From the NCBI GenBank assembly GCA_012520815.1, contig JAAYNM010000029.1:1-49322 (forward strand): DNA of 49,322 nucleotides. The letters run 5' to 3'. The notes beneath the pieces are model-generated. The model was not told where the DNA came from. It did no database searches and saw only the letters and a program-made list of their open reading frames with translations. Made by a program: the position numbers and the translations under genes. The first letter of the stretch is position 1. The number at the start of each line of letters is the position of its first letter. Positions 1 to 9,365 of the stretch are shown here, in pieces. The DNA comes from Clostridiales bacterium. Its GTDB lineage: Bacteria > Bacillota > Clostridia > Lachnospirales > Lachnospiraceae.

Positions 1-171
1 AGAGCTTAATAAAATGTATTGTGGATAAATCTCCAATAAACCATTGTCTTCACTGGGAAGTGTAATAATATAAAGCCCCAAAACAAATTTTTGTGCTTTG
101 ATTTTTCGCAATACCCTATTCTTTTTCTTTTTAATTTCATCTGTAAGGTAAAGATTATCTATAAACTTCAT
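1..171 (-). CDS. Conserved-looking small protein, C-terminus cut by the window edge
   Basis: A reading frame opens with ATG at 171 and stays open for 57 codons to base 1, so the gene is truncated by the window, not broken. A TGGAGGAAT ribosome binding site lies about 8 bases before the ATG, inside the end of the preceding gene, whose stop is only 6 bases away; the two are almost certainly co-transcribed. The N-terminus is very basic (a run of four lysines near residue 14), followed by a hydrophobic beta-strand-like stretch (VLGLYIITLP) and LEIYPQYILL. It faintly resembles small uncharacterised clostridial proteins, but I cannot name a family. Confidence 0.6.
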   Translation of the reverse strand, partial: MKFIDNLYLTDEIKKKKNRVLRKIKAQKFVLGLYIITLPSEDNGLLEIYPQYILLSS

Positions 172-177
172 AAAAGT

Positions 178-1575
178 TTATTCCTCCATTAAAGAATGAA
201 AAATTTCTGTACAAGCAGTAATCTCTGCATCATCACCGCATGAAGAAATACTATCTTCAATGTAGGTCTTTATTTCATCAATATTATTAAAGAAAATTGG
301 TAAAGAGGCTAAAACATGCGACATTATCGCCCTGTTTACTAACTTATTGTTTTCTTTAAACATTTTCTCCATGTCTGCTTTTAATTCATCAAATTTTTCA
401 TCTACATATGCTTTGTCCGCCATAGATTCATCTCTAATATTATTAAATTCAATAAATGTACTACCTGATTCTAATAGGCTAATTATCTTAAGTGAATTAA
501 ATTGCTCTTCTAACATAAGAATCTTTACTTCTAAACTGTAATTTTCCAAAATCATTTCCAAAACATGTTCATTAGTAGAGAATTGTCTATAATATTTTTC
601 CTGCAATCCTTCAAGCGCTATAAAATATTCCTCTAATTCTATTTCTTCCTCTAGCGCATCTTTGCTTTGAATCTTTTCATAGATTGTGGCGATTATCTTT
701 TCTGTAGAATTATGTTCTAGTGGCTGTTCCTCTACATAATGACTAGATAAAATTATAACATACACGTCATTTATTAGTTCTGCAATCATAAGGTAGTCAT
801 TAACATTTGCCTGAATAAATCCTACCACAAATTCCAACTTGTTATGCAATTCGTCATATTTTTCTTCTGTCAAATCTGAATAATTTGCGTTCTTGAAATC
901 ATTAAATATATTCTCTATATCCTTTGAAAGAATAAATGCATTTTTATCAATATCAATAGTTGACACTGTTCTTAACATATACAAGAAGTCATCTAGACCT
1001 TTTTTTGGACTATCCTTATAAACTTCCAATCCTGAATGCAACAACTCGAAAAATTTTGACTTTGTCATTCTAAGTGGCAATTCCCTTATAATTTCGCAAA
1101 TCCTTGTATTCATGACTACATTATCTTTGTCAGATAGAATATAAGATATCAAAGACTGTGGAAGTGCATTTTTATCCTCATTCATAATATGACTTGAATC
1201 TTTAAATCTATATTCCATTCTATTTAAGATATATTCATATAAGTTAAATATATCTGCATCTGAAGTTAGCCCTTTCATAATATCAATAACTTGATTACGA
1301 AGGCTTTCTGTTTCAGCTAAAATATCTTTATAATCATCACCTGTTACTGTATTAAGAACGCCCCTGTGTATAATGTCGCTAATCTTAGTAACAATATCAC
1401 TAAGTGTATCCTTTGTATTTAATTTATTTGATACCATCTCATAGCAGGTATAGTAATTCATTGCTAATCTAACTTTAGAATACGCGTTATATATATTCAT
1501 CATCTCTAAACCATACTTTGTAAGGTTTAGATCTAAATTTTTGCCTTTAAGTATTTCATTTGCTACTTGTGTCAT
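178..1575 (-). CDS. Uncharacterised, mainly helical protein
   Basis: I do not recognise this 465-residue protein. It is acidic, mostly helical, and has no signal peptide, membrane segment or nucleotide-binding loop that I can see. The stretch around residues 405-425 (DEKFDELKADMEKMFKENNK) looks like a short coiled coil. ATG at 1575 is chosen because GGAGGTCG directly precedes it; a TTG seven codons upstream has no such site. A clear promoter lies just upstream (1624-1652), and the partial gene at 1-171 follows after 6 bases, so the two form a unit separated from lysA by a terminator. No function can be assigned. Confidence 0.7.
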   Translation of the reverse strand: MTQVANEILKGKNLDLNLTKYGLEMMNIYNAYSKVRLAMNYYTCYEMVSNKLNTKDTLSDIVTKISDIIHRGVLNTVTGDDYKDILAETESLRNQVIDIMKGLTSDADIFNLYEYILNRMEYRFKDSSHIMNEDKNALPQSLISYILSDKDNVVMNTRICEIIRELPLRMTKSKFFELLHSGLEVYKDSPKKGLDDFLYMLRTVSTIDIDKNAFILSKDIENIFNDFKNANYSDLTEEKYDELHNKLEFVVGFIQANVNDYLMIAELINDVYVIILSSHYVEEQPLEHNSTEKIIATIYEKIQSKDALEEEIELEEYFIALEGLQEKYYRQFSTNEHVLEMILENYSLEVKILMLEEQFNSLKIISLLESGSTFIEFNNIRDESMADKAYVDEKFDELKADMEKMFKENNKLVNRAIMSHVLASLPIFFNNIDEIKTYIEDSISSCGDDAEITACTEIFHSLMEE

Positions 1576-1623
1576 TACGACCTCCGCTTGAATCAAATTA
1601 GTTTAATAAAATATTCCGTGTAC

Positions 1624-1652
1624 ATTATAGCATATTTAACTATTTTAGACAA
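1624..1652 (-). promoter_or_regulatory. Sigma-70-type promoter for the unknown gene pair
   Basis: On the minus strand, TTGTCT (1652-1647) and a perfect TATAAT (1629-1624) are separated by 17 bases. The site sits between the lysA terminator and the ATG at 1575 and is the obvious start of this transcription unit. Confidence 0.7.
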
Positions 1653-1656
1653 ATTA

Positions 1657-1684
1657 AAACGCCTAGATTTTAATCTAGACGTTT
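1657..1684 (-). terminator. Rho-independent terminator of lysA
   Basis: An inverted repeat (AAACG, one mismatch, then a 7-pair stem CTAGATT/AATCTAG with a two-base centre) lies about 85 bases past the lysA stop. On the minus strand it is followed by a T-rich stretch (GTTTTAATTT), as expected for a terminator. The following promoter begins immediately after it. Confidence 0.7.
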
Positions 1685-1767
1685 ATATTTATTCAATATT
1701 TAATTTGAGCGATATTTCCTCTTAGATAGCAACTATATTGGCACTTAAATTATCTTCACCCAACGAT

Positions 1768-3039
1768 TTACTTATCAAATATATGGCAAAAATCTAATGT
1801 AGCCAAATAATCTTCTATCGTCTGTGCTCTTCTAATCATCTGAACGCTTCCATCTTCCTTAAGAAGAAGTTCTGCGCTATGAAGCTTTCCGTTATAATTA
1901 TACCCCATAGCAGATCCATGTGCACCTGTATCGTGAATTGCTAAATAGTCTCCAATTTCAATCTTTGGAAGCATACGATCAATAGCAAATTTATCATTAT
2001 TTTCACAGAGGGAACCTGTAATATCATACTTATAATCACATGACGCGTTCTCTTTTCCTAAAACAGTTATATGATGATAAGCTCCATACATAGCTGGGCG
2101 CATAAGATTACAAGCACATGCATCGCAACCAATATATTCCTTGTATATATGTTTTTCGTGAATTGCCCTTGTGATTAATTCACCGAAAGGTCCCATCATA
2201 AAACGACCTAACTCTGTAAATAAAGCTACTTCTCCAAGACCAGCTGGTACAAGAATTTCTTCATATACCTTCCTTACACCTTCACCAATAATAGCAATGT
2301 CATTTGGCTGTTGATCTGGCTTATAAGGGATGCCAATTCCACCTGAAAGATTTATAAATGATAACTCCACTCCTGCTTTCTCTTTAATCTCTAATGCTAC
2401 CTCGAATAAAGTCTTAGCAAGTGTTGGATAATATTCATTTGTAACTGTATTGCTTGCCAGAAATGCATGAAGACCAAATGTCTTTACGCCTTTTTCTTTT
2501 AAAATCTTATATCCTTCGATTAACTGTTCCTTAGTAAATCCGTATTTTGCATCACCAGGGTTGTCCATTATAGTTGTACTAATTCTAAACATTCCACCCG
2601 GATTAAATCTTAAGCATATTCTATCAGGCAATCCTGCAGTTTTCTCTAGATAATCAATATGTGTAAAATCATCAAGATTAATAATTGCGCCTAGCTCCTT
2701 TGCATAAACAAATTCTTCGGCTGGGGTCGCATTAGATGAAAACATAATTCCATCTTTCATATCTTTAGCTGAAAATCCCATCTTCTCTGCCATATATAAT
2801 TCAGCCATTGACGAACAATCCACACCACAGTCATATTCCTTTAAAATCGAAATAAGAAATGGATTTGGATTTGCCTTTATAGCAAAATACTCCCTAAAAC
2901 CTTTATTCCATGAAAAGGCATCCTTAACCTTTTTTGCATTTTCTCTAATACCCTTTTCATCATAAATATGAAAAGGTGTTGGGTAAGTTTTTGTTATCTC
3001 TTTAATTTGGTCTAGTGTTACAAATGGTTTTTTTTCCAT
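1768..3039 (-). CDS. lysA: Diaminopimelate decarboxylase
   Basis: A fold-type III PLP enzyme of 423 residues, expected to decarboxylate meso-diaminopimelate to lysine in the cytoplasm. The PLP lysine is K55 in YFAIKANPNP, the glycine-rich phosphate site is INLSGGIGIPY, and the C-terminal domain has GSLCENND with the conserved substrate-site cysteine and the IHDTGAHGSAMGYNYNG segment. Other decarboxylases of this fold (ornithine or carboxynorspermidine types) are possible, but the CENND and DTGAHG motifs favour DAP. The start at 3039 follows AAAGGAGCG. The gene is monocistronic, with its own promoter (3083-3111) and terminator (1657-1684); no lysine riboswitch fits in the ~45-base leader. Confidence 0.88.
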   Translation of the reverse strand: MEKKPFVTLDQIKEITKTYPTPFHIYDEKGIRENAKKVKDAFSWNKGFREYFAIKANPNPFLISILKEYDCGVDCSSMAELYMAEKMGFSAKDMKDGIMFSSNATPAEEFVYAKELGAIINLDDFTHIDYLEKTAGLPDRICLRFNPGGMFRISTTIMDNPGDAKYGFTKEQLIEGYKILKEKGVKTFGLHAFLASNTVTNEYYPTLAKTLFEVALEIKEKAGVELSFINLSGGIGIPYKPDQQPNDIAIIGEGVRKVYEEILVPAGLGEVALFTELGRFMMGPFGELITRAIHEKHIYKEYIGCDACACNLMRPAMYGAYHHITVLGKENASCDYKYDITGSLCENNDKFAIDRMLPKIEIGDYLAIHDTGAHGSAMGYNYNGKLHSAELLLKEDGSVQMIRRAQTIEDYLATLDFCHIFDK

Positions 3040-3082
3040 CGTAATCGCTCCTTTCGTTCAAGTAATACTTCTATAGTCTAAG

Positions 3083-3111
3083 AATATACACCTATTTTCA
3101 AAAAATGTAAA
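3083..3111 (-). promoter_or_regulatory. Promoter of lysA
   Basis: On the minus strand, TTTACA (3111-3106), a 17-base spacer and TATATT (3088-3083) are each one base off consensus. Transcription would start roughly 35-40 bases before the lysA ATG. Confidence 0.65.
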
Positions 3112-3152
3112 CAGATTTTAGGTTTTGCACAAATAAAAAACAATTGCAATAT

Positions 3153-4712
3153 TTACATCAGTGGAGAAAATAACCATAAAATTTTGCCTATTTTTTGTTT
3201 CACAACACTATATTTTTTACAATTATCTAATGTGATTTCTTCACACATAGCCAGTGTACAAGCAAAGTCTTTTTCAACCTCACTTACTTCATTCATATCT
3301 TGGAAATAACAAGCACATTCCATATTGAGATACATACTCCTATAATCCATGTTTATAGTACCTACTACAGCTTTTTTATTATCGCTTACAAAAACTTTTG
3401 CGTGTACAAATCCCGGAGTATACTCATAAATTTTAATTCCCCTCTGAATTAATCTTGGATATAGGTTCCTAGCAAGTGTATAAGCAGAAGGATTATCTGT
3501 AACATGAGGTAAAATAAGTCTAACATCAACCCCTCGTTTTGCTGCATATTCCATACACAATATCATTTCATTATCCAAAATAAGATATGGTGTCATTATG
3601 TGGACATAGTCTCTAGCATTGTTTAATATATCCATATATACTAGCTCACCAACATTTTCATGATCAAATGGGCTGTCTCCATATGGTATGACATATCCTG
3701 TAGAGGATACCTTGTACTCTCGTAAATATGGTGAAAAATCTTCTACTGTTTCCTCTGAGATATTCCAGTTTTGTAAAAACATAACTGTGAAATTTCTTAC
3801 AGCCTCTCCCTTCAGCATAACCGCAGTATCTTTCCAATGTCCAAATTTTTTAACAGCATTTATATATTCATCAGCTAAATTGATGCCTCCTGTATATGCT
3901 GTTTTGCCATCAATGACAAGGATTTTTCTATGATCTCTGTTATTTTGATGAGAAGAAATTGCAGGACGTATAGGCGAAAACACCTTACATTTAATACCAA
4001 ATTCTCTTATAAATCTTGGATAATTTTGAGGTAGTAAATTGAGGGTACACATACCATCGTACATAAATCTTACTTCCACACCCTCCTTGACCTTTCTACA
4101 TAATATTTCAAGGATTGCATCCCACATTATACCCTCATCCACAATGTAGTACTCAAGAAATATAAATTCCTTTGCATTCTCTAACTCTTCAAGCATTGAT
4201 TCAAATTTATTTTCACCTGATGAAAAATATTTAACTGATGTATTCTTATATGCAGGATAGCCACCATAATTATCTATATAATTTGCTAAACCATATAATT
4301 CATCATCACTTTTTAAATCTTCCATTAACTTTTTGTTTGTTGGTATATATTTTCTTGAATCTGCAAGTATTATATTCAGCTTTTTCTTTATCTTATAAGT
4401 TGAAGGGTGTATTTTAATAAGAACATAAAATGACCCCCCAAGTACTGGTACAAGTAAAACCATAAAAAGCCAAGCAATTATATATGATGGATTTATATCT
4501 CGTCCAGTAATATGTATTGCTAATATAATCGATAAAATAGTACTCACTGAATAAAAATATACAAAATATTCTGACAACCAATATATAAATATTAATAGTA
4601 TGGCAATTTGAATGGATACAGCAAAGGCAAGAAAAAATGTTCTTCCAAAGACCATTCTAAACAATTTACTTTTTCCTTTTTCCTTCATTCTTTTAGTTAT
4701 TTTTTCTTCCAT
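3153..4712 (-). CDS. cls: Cardiolipin synthase
   Basis: A 519-residue phospholipase D superfamily enzyme expected to join phosphatidylglycerol molecules into cardiolipin at the membrane. Two N-terminal membrane helices (about residues 22-50 and 55-75), plus a third hydrophobic stretch (80-100), precede two HKD motifs: HRKILVIDG near residue 261 and HAKVFVSD near residue 437, both complete. ATG at 4712 is preferred: GAGGA lies six bases before it, while an in-frame ATG at 4772 would place the terminator hairpin of the preceding gene inside the coding sequence. No separate promoter is evident, so it may depend on read-through past that hairpin. Confidence 0.9.
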   Translation of the reverse strand: MEEKITKRMKEKGKSKLFRMVFGRTFFLAFAVSIQIAILLIFIYWLSEYFVYFYSVSTILSIILAIHITGRDINPSYIIAWLFMVLLVPVLGGSFYVLIKIHPSTYKIKKKLNIILADSRKYIPTNKKLMEDLKSDDELYGLANYIDNYGGYPAYKNTSVKYFSSGENKFESMLEELENAKEFIFLEYYIVDEGIMWDAILEILCRKVKEGVEVRFMYDGMCTLNLLPQNYPRFIREFGIKCKVFSPIRPAISSHQNNRDHRKILVIDGKTAYTGGINLADEYINAVKKFGHWKDTAVMLKGEAVRNFTVMFLQNWNISEETVEDFSPYLREYKVSSTGYVIPYGDSPFDHENVGELVYMDILNNARDYVHIMTPYLILDNEMILCMEYAAKRGVDVRLILPHVTDNPSAYTLARNLYPRLIQRGIKIYEYTPGFVHAKVFVSDNKKAVVGTINMDYRSMYLNMECACYFQDMNEVSEVEKDFACTLAMCEEITLDNCKKYSVVKQKIGKILWLFSPLM

Positions 4713-4737
4713 AAATGTCCTCTTTCTAAACTCACTT

Positions 4738-4770
4738 AAAAGGAGAGAACCTCCATATGAGATTCTCTCC
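4738..4770 (-). terminator. Terminator or attenuator hairpin ahead of cls
   Basis: GGAGAGAA and TTCTCTCC form a perfect 8-pair stem around a 13-base loop, with TTTT following on the minus strand. It lies 13 bases past the stop of the small gene at 4784-5041 and only 25 bases before the cls ATG, so it can end the upstream transcript or set how much reads into cls. Confidence 0.6.
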
Positions 4771-4783
4771 AAAGATAAGAAAT

Positions 4784-5041
4784 CTAAACAACCTTAAATA
4801 GTGAACGGGTATCTTGTAGAATTTCCATCATTTCACCTATACTAACACGTAACTTACCACCATTCCACAAAATAGAATATCCATCTGTGTATACTTTACG
4901 GAATATATCTTTATTCTCAATGCAGTTAAATCTAACTGTATTTAATTTTGTTTCAAAATTGAGAATTATAGCATTACCATTACCTAATTCAACTAAAACT
5001 CTATAATCTTCAAATGGTATAACTTTTTCGATAATGGACAT
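4784..5041 (-). CDS. Small uncharacterised beta-rich protein
   Basis: An 85-residue protein starting at ATG 5041, which has a strong AGGAGG seven bases upstream; the in-frame ATG at 5095 has no ribosome site. The sequence alternates hydrophobic and polar residues (DYRVLVELGNGNAIILNFE, then NTVRFNCIENKDIF and YSILWNGGKLRVSI), suggesting a small beta-sheet fold like DUF2442-type proteins, though I cannot confirm membership. There is no membrane segment or known catalytic motif. It precedes cls and is separated from it by a terminator-like hairpin. Confidence 0.6.
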   Translation of the reverse strand: MSIIEKVIPFEDYRVLVELGNGNAIILNFETKLNTVRFNCIENKDIFRKVYTDGYSILWNGGKLRVSIGEMMEILQDTRSLFKVV

Positions 5042-5147
5042 AACGAAGCCTCCTACTTTAATAAGTATTATCTCATATTTAGAATTTCTTTTCATCCCAC
5101 TTTTTGGGGTATAATAAGTCTATTCTTTTAATGCTTGTATTCCTTTT

Positions 5148-7628
5148 TTACTCAAAATAGTTCTTTAGCTCACCACGTGAATTAATATTAAGCTTACTAA
5201 ATACAACCTTAAGATTTGATTTCACTGTGCTTTCAGCAATAAAAAGCATATCTGCGATTTCTTTATTAGTGAATCTCTTTGCTGCCAATTTTGCAACCTC
5301 AAGCTCTCTCTTCGTTAGTCCATAGCTTTGATCGTTCTTGGATGCCTTTGTAGATGCTCGCAACCCTTTTGCATATTTCTTTGAATATTTCTTAACTTCA
5401 CGTCTAAATTCTAAACTGTCTTCATCTCTTATAGAGTCAATTACCTGATATATTCCGTTATAATTTTCAACAAAAGGAATTATAATATTATCTTCCTTTG
5501 CAAGATTTATTGCCTCAGTTAAAAAATCTATAGCCTTATCATAACTCTTTAATATATTTTTAGTTATTGCTAAATATATGTATGTATAAATCTTATACAT
5601 ACAGTTATTAAATATATTAGAAATACCTAACATTTGACCGCTAATAGCTAAGAAATTACTATATCTCTCCTTTTGGATAAGATATTTTGCGTAAATTAAA
5701 TTTGCAAAACCTAAGGAATGAATTCTTGTGAATTTCTCTATAGAAACATGGTCTTTGAGCCACGATGGCACAAGTTCAGGACTTTCAAGAGCTACTCTTA
5801 AATATCCCTCACACATATCGGCCATATTTATCAAATCAAATCTTCCTGTGTTCTCAATCTTTTTCTTTATTAGTTCAATATTATTGTTCAGGCTAACATA
5901 ATCTGCCTTAAAATAATTAATACGAGATAATACAAAAACAGCTGATATATATGTTTCTGCCTCATCTCTTGTTTCAGCCATATACTTAGCTTTCTCACAG
6001 AGAATTGTTGCATCGTCAAATAATCCTCTATTAAGTAAGGCCTCAGCACGCATAAGGGCTTCCGTACCTTTTCCTGCCCCATGGAACAACTTATAGAAAT
6101 ATGGCATTGTTTCATCCAAGCATTCAATCTCATTGTCTAAATTTCCTGGTTTTGAATGATATGCGCAAAGGGGACTAGGATTGTTAAATGTAATACTATT
6201 TCTTCCGTCAAACAATTTTGATGGCGTTCTAAGTTTATCAAATGCTTCTATATATATTTCCTTCATTTTAAATATATCATTAAAGTGAATTAGAGCATTA
6301 AGAAGCATACTTTCACCAATTGTAGCCTCTTTTTCAATTTCACTTAGTTCATTATTTTCCATAATAAGTTTTTTCATATGTTGACATTGATGTGAAAACG
6401 TATCTCTCTCGTTATAAACAAATAATGCCATGACAAATATTAAAAACTTACGACAATATTTCATTTTCAAATCTTCTGGAACATTTAAAACTATATTAAT
6501 AAATAGTTCCTTATTACCATAATTCATCTCTGGAATAATAACTTTACCAGTATAATTCATTTTAAGAATAGATTCATAATCATTAATTTTGTAATAAAAT
6601 TTTATTGCATTGAAATATTCTTCGTTTACTGAGAACCAATCCCCAGCACCTTTATAAATCTTTTTCTTAAACAATGGATCTAATTTTTCAAATTCAATTT
6701 CAAGGAAGTATCTAAGAATTGAATGAATATAATACTTTCTTGACTTAGAATCGTATTTTATAAATGCATTATTGCCAAGAAGCTTGTCTATTTCGTCCTC
6801 AGATATTATATCTCCAGCCACCTCTATCGACTGTCTAAAAGAAAAATTATGGAAAACACTCATGGATATAAGGAAATCTTGCTCTTTACGATTCAAATTG
6901 TCCCAAATATCCTTACAAACAAGATTATCCACACTAACTGTTGGCTCAAATTTGTTTGTAGCTGCATAACTTAACATTTGTAAATATAACGCACTTATCC
7001 AACCTTCCGTATATTGATATAGAAACTCCGCCTCTTCATTTTCAAGCTTTATACCACAATTTTTATAATACTCAATAATTTCTTCTTGGTTAAGTTCAAA
7101 ATCACCTTTGCTTAGGTAATTTAATTTCTTCTTTAATATCAAATCAAATGTAATATTGGAAGTAATGGCTTGTGTCAAACAACAAATAGAAAAATTGACA
7201 TTCCCACTTTGGGACAAATCCTTCATAACACAATTAAAATTTTCATCACAAATTAAGTGGTAATTATCAATCACCAATATTGTTTTTTCTCTGAATTCCA
7301 AATCCATCAAAGCTTTTGCAATTATAGCAGCAGAATCACTATCTTTAGGGAATCCCATTGTTCTAAGGATTCTTGCGCAATTTTCACTTACTGATTCCAT
7401 CCTTTTTGAAAAATCTAAAAAGAACTGCCCTTTGTCAGATGTATCAATATTAAACCATATATATTTAATGTTATTTATTTTTAGATACTCTCTTACAATT
7501 GTTGTTTTGCCAAAACCTGTAGGTGTTTCTACTATTGTAAGAGGGTAATTTTCAATAGTTTTCAAACGATTATTCAGCCTGCCTGATATGTAAATATTAT
7601 TTGGATTGTATTTCTTAATTATTGCCAT
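5148..7628 (-). CDS. MalT-like LuxR-family transcription regulator with ATPase domain
   Basis: An 826-residue STAND-type regulator. The Walker A loop is at about residues 36-43 (PTGFGKTT) and Walker B around 115-121 (ILVIDNY). A long helical repeat region (about 330-760) follows that would serve as the inducer or partner sensor, as in MalT, and residues 769-826 form a LuxR-type helix-turn-helix (LTKRELEVAKLAA...NKEIADMLFIAESTVKSNL). In MalT-type proteins an effector and ATP drive oligomerisation and activation; the effector here is unknown. It lies 21 bases after gpsA as the last gene of a der-plsY-gpsA run, so it is probably co-transcribed with lipid genes. No sugar operon is adjacent to suggest a target. 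Confidence 0.85.
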   Translation of the reverse strand: MAIIKKYNPNNIYISGRLNNRLKTIENYPLTIVETPTGFGKTTIVREYLKINNIKYIWFNIDTSDKGQFFLDFSKRMESVSENCARILRTMGFPKDSDSAAIIAKALMDLEFREKTILVIDNYHLICDENFNCVMKDLSQSGNVNFSICCLTQAITSNITFDLILKKKLNYLSKGDFELNQEEIIEYYKNCGIKLENEEAEFLYQYTEGWISALYLQMLSYAATNKFEPTVSVDNLVCKDIWDNLNRKEQDFLISMSVFHNFSFRQSIEVAGDIISEDEIDKLLGNNAFIKYDSKSRKYYIHSILRYFLEIEFEKLDPLFKKKIYKGAGDWFSVNEEYFNAIKFYYKINDYESILKMNYTGKVIIPEMNYGNKELFINIVLNVPEDLKMKYCRKFLIFVMALFVYNERDTFSHQCQHMKKLIMENNELSEIEKEATIGESMLLNALIHFNDIFKMKEIYIEAFDKLRTPSKLFDGRNSITFNNPSPLCAYHSKPGNLDNEIECLDETMPYFYKLFHGAGKGTEALMRAEALLNRGLFDDATILCEKAKYMAETRDEAETYISAVFVLSRINYFKADYVSLNNNIELIKKKIENTGRFDLINMADMCEGYLRVALESPELVPSWLKDHVSIEKFTRIHSLGFANLIYAKYLIQKERYSNFLAISGQMLGISNIFNNCMYKIYTYIYLAITKNILKSYDKAIDFLTEAINLAKEDNIIIPFVENYNGIYQVIDSIRDEDSLEFRREVKKYSKKYAKGLRASTKASKNDQSYGLTKRELEVAKLAAKRFTNKEIADMLFIAESTVKSNLKVVFSKLNINSRGELKNYFE

Positions 7629-7649
7629 TTTTCTTCCGTCCCATTTTAT

Positions 7650-8660
7650 TTATTTCCAGTTTTCATCTGATATTTCGCTTGTTTTATCACGAAGCATCAA
7701 TTCGTTAACAGCATCTTTAACATTTGCGTCTTCAAATAGAACCTTATTTACCTGCTCAATTATTGGCATTGAAATGTCATATTTCTTAGATAATTTAAGG
7801 CCTGCTCGTGCGCTGTAAACACCTTCTACCACTTGATTAACCTCTGCCATAGCTTCATCCATAGTTTTTCCTTTACCTATTAGATATCCTGCTCTGCGGT
7901 TTCTGCTATGTGCGCTAGCGCATGTGACAATCAAATCGCCCATTCCTGAAAGACCTGCAAAGGTTTGAGCACAAGCGCCCATTTTTACACCAAGGCGGCC
8001 TATTTCAGCAATACCTCTCGTAATCAATGCAGCTTTTGTATTATCACCAAATCCTAATCCGTCAGCCATTCCAGCTGCTAGAGCGATAACATTTTTTAGG
8101 GAACCTCCTATTTCAATTCCTAAAATATCAGGACTTGTATATACACGAAACACATTGCTCATAAAAACTTCTTGTATGAATTCAGCTGTAGTTTTTGTAT
8201 TTGCGCCAACAACACAAGTAGTCGGTATACCTCTGCCTACTTCTTCTGCGTGACTTGGCCCAGACAAAACTGTAACATCAGCCTGTGGTATTTGCTCGCT
8301 AATAATATCAGTTAAAGTCATTAATGTTTCATCTTCAATACCCTTACCAACATTAACAATAATCTGTCCTTCTCTTACATACTGAGACATATTTGTTGCT
8401 GTTTGCCTCGTATACTTAGATGCAACTGCCATAATGACAATGTCTTTATCTGTACATACGCACTTGAGAGAATCTGTAATATCTATTGAAGATGCAAGTT
8501 TTACACCCTTTAAACTAACAGTATTTTCCCTATCATTTGTAAGCATTTCTACTTCTTTTTTTACTGCAGACCACATGGTGACATTATGTCCATTATTATT
8601 TAATAAAACGGCCAAACCTATGCCCCAAGCTCCACAGCCACATATACCTATGTTTGCCAT
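7650..8660 (-). CDS. gpsA: NAD(P)H-dependent glycerol-3-phosphate dehydrogenase
   Basis: Reduces dihydroxyacetone phosphate to sn-glycerol 3-phosphate, the backbone for phospholipids. The 336-residue protein begins with the Rossmann motif GICGCGAWGIGLA, continues with VNVGKGIE and LSGPSHAEE, and has the catalytic-region lysine in EIGGSLKNVIALAAG and the C-terminal GLSGMGDLIVTC segment; length is typical. AGGAGG precedes the ATG at 8660, and the plsY stop is only 9 bases upstream. PlsY next door uses the product of GpsA, so the pair supplies the first steps of phosphatidic acid synthesis. Confidence 0.97.
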   Translation of the reverse strand: MANIGICGCGAWGIGLAVLLNNNGHNVTMWSAVKKEVEMLTNDRENTVSLKGVKLASSIDITDSLKCVCTDKDIVIMAVASKYTRQTATNMSQYVREGQIIVNVGKGIEDETLMTLTDIISEQIPQADVTVLSGPSHAEEVGRGIPTTCVVGANTKTTAEFIQEVFMSNVFRVYTSPDILGIEIGGSLKNVIALAAGMADGLGFGDNTKAALITRGIAEIGRLGVKMGACAQTFAGLSGMGDLIVTCASAHSRNRRAGYLIGKGKTMDEAMAEVNQVVEGVYSARAGLKLSKKYDISMPIIEQVNKVLFEDANVKDAVNELMLRDKTSEISDENWK

Positions 8661-8669
8661 AATAGCCTC

Positions 8670-9338
8670 CTAATCATTCTTCTTTTCGCCGATTTTTCTC
8701 TCTGTTCCATTAAGTAATCTTTTAATATTTTCTCTATGCTTAAAAATTGCTAACGCACTCATAAGAAAAACTAATATATACGTTTCAACGGCATGAGCTG
8801 AATTACTAATTGGCAACATATCTAATTGTCCAAATAGTACAGTGAATCCAAAGAATAAGATAACCATACAAATAGATCCAAGTGAAACATACTTAGAAAT
8901 AAATGCAATCCCAAAAAATGCAACTGCCGCAATGATTATTAATTTCCAATCTAGTAATGACACAATAACTCCTGAGGTTGCTGCTATGCCCTTTCCACCT
9001 TTAAAATTCATATAAAATGGGAAGTTATGACCTAATACAACTCCAAGTCCACCGTATAATACTAATACAAATACAAAGGACAAATCTAATCCTATACCTA
9101 AATCGAATACAAGTCTAATAAAAAGTCCACAAAAAACACCTTTTAGTGCATCTCCAAAATAAGTAATGATACCTGCTTTTTTTCCAAGTACTCTCATTGC
9201 ATTGGTCGTACCTGCATTACCACTACCATACTCTCTAATATCTATATTATTCATCCTTCCATATAAATATCCGGTTTGAAATAAACCAAAAACATATCCT
9301 ATAATTATAGCAAGAACTCTATATAATATATCGTACAT
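8670..9338 (-). CDS. plsY: Glycerol-3-phosphate acyltransferase PlsY
   Basis: An integral membrane enzyme that transfers acyl groups from acyl-phosphate to glycerol 3-phosphate. It has about five membrane helices and the family motifs GSGNAGTTNAMRVLGKKAG and GHNFPFYMNFKGGKGIAA. ATG at 9338 is chosen, giving 222 residues, because GGAG lies eight bases before it; a GTG seven codons upstream has no ribosome site. The C-terminus is a basic cytoplasmic tail (HRENIKRLLNGTERKIGEKK). It sits between der and gpsA with very short gaps, consistent with one operon. Confidence 0.95.
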   Translation of the reverse strand: MYDILYRVLAIIIGYVFGLFQTGYLYGRMNNIDIREYGSGNAGTTNAMRVLGKKAGIITYFGDALKGVFCGLFIRLVFDLGIGLDLSFVFVLVLYGGLGVVLGHNFPFYMNFKGGKGIAATSGVIVSLLDWKLIIIAAVAFFGIAFISKYVSLGSICMVILFFGFTVLFGQLDMLPISNSAHAVETYILVFLMSALAIFKHRENIKRLLNGTERKIGEKKND

Positions 9339-9365
9339 TTCATTATCTCCTATATTCACTGTTTT

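Noticed and set aside
3040..3152. Possible lysine riboswitch before lysA
   Set aside because: The predicted leader is about 40-45 bases, far too short for a lysine riboswitch, and no suitable helices are seen.
4713..4772. 20-codon N-terminal extension of cls
   Set aside because: It would be encoded by the terminator hairpin of the gene before; the ATG at 4712 has a better ribosome site and gives a normal N-terminus.
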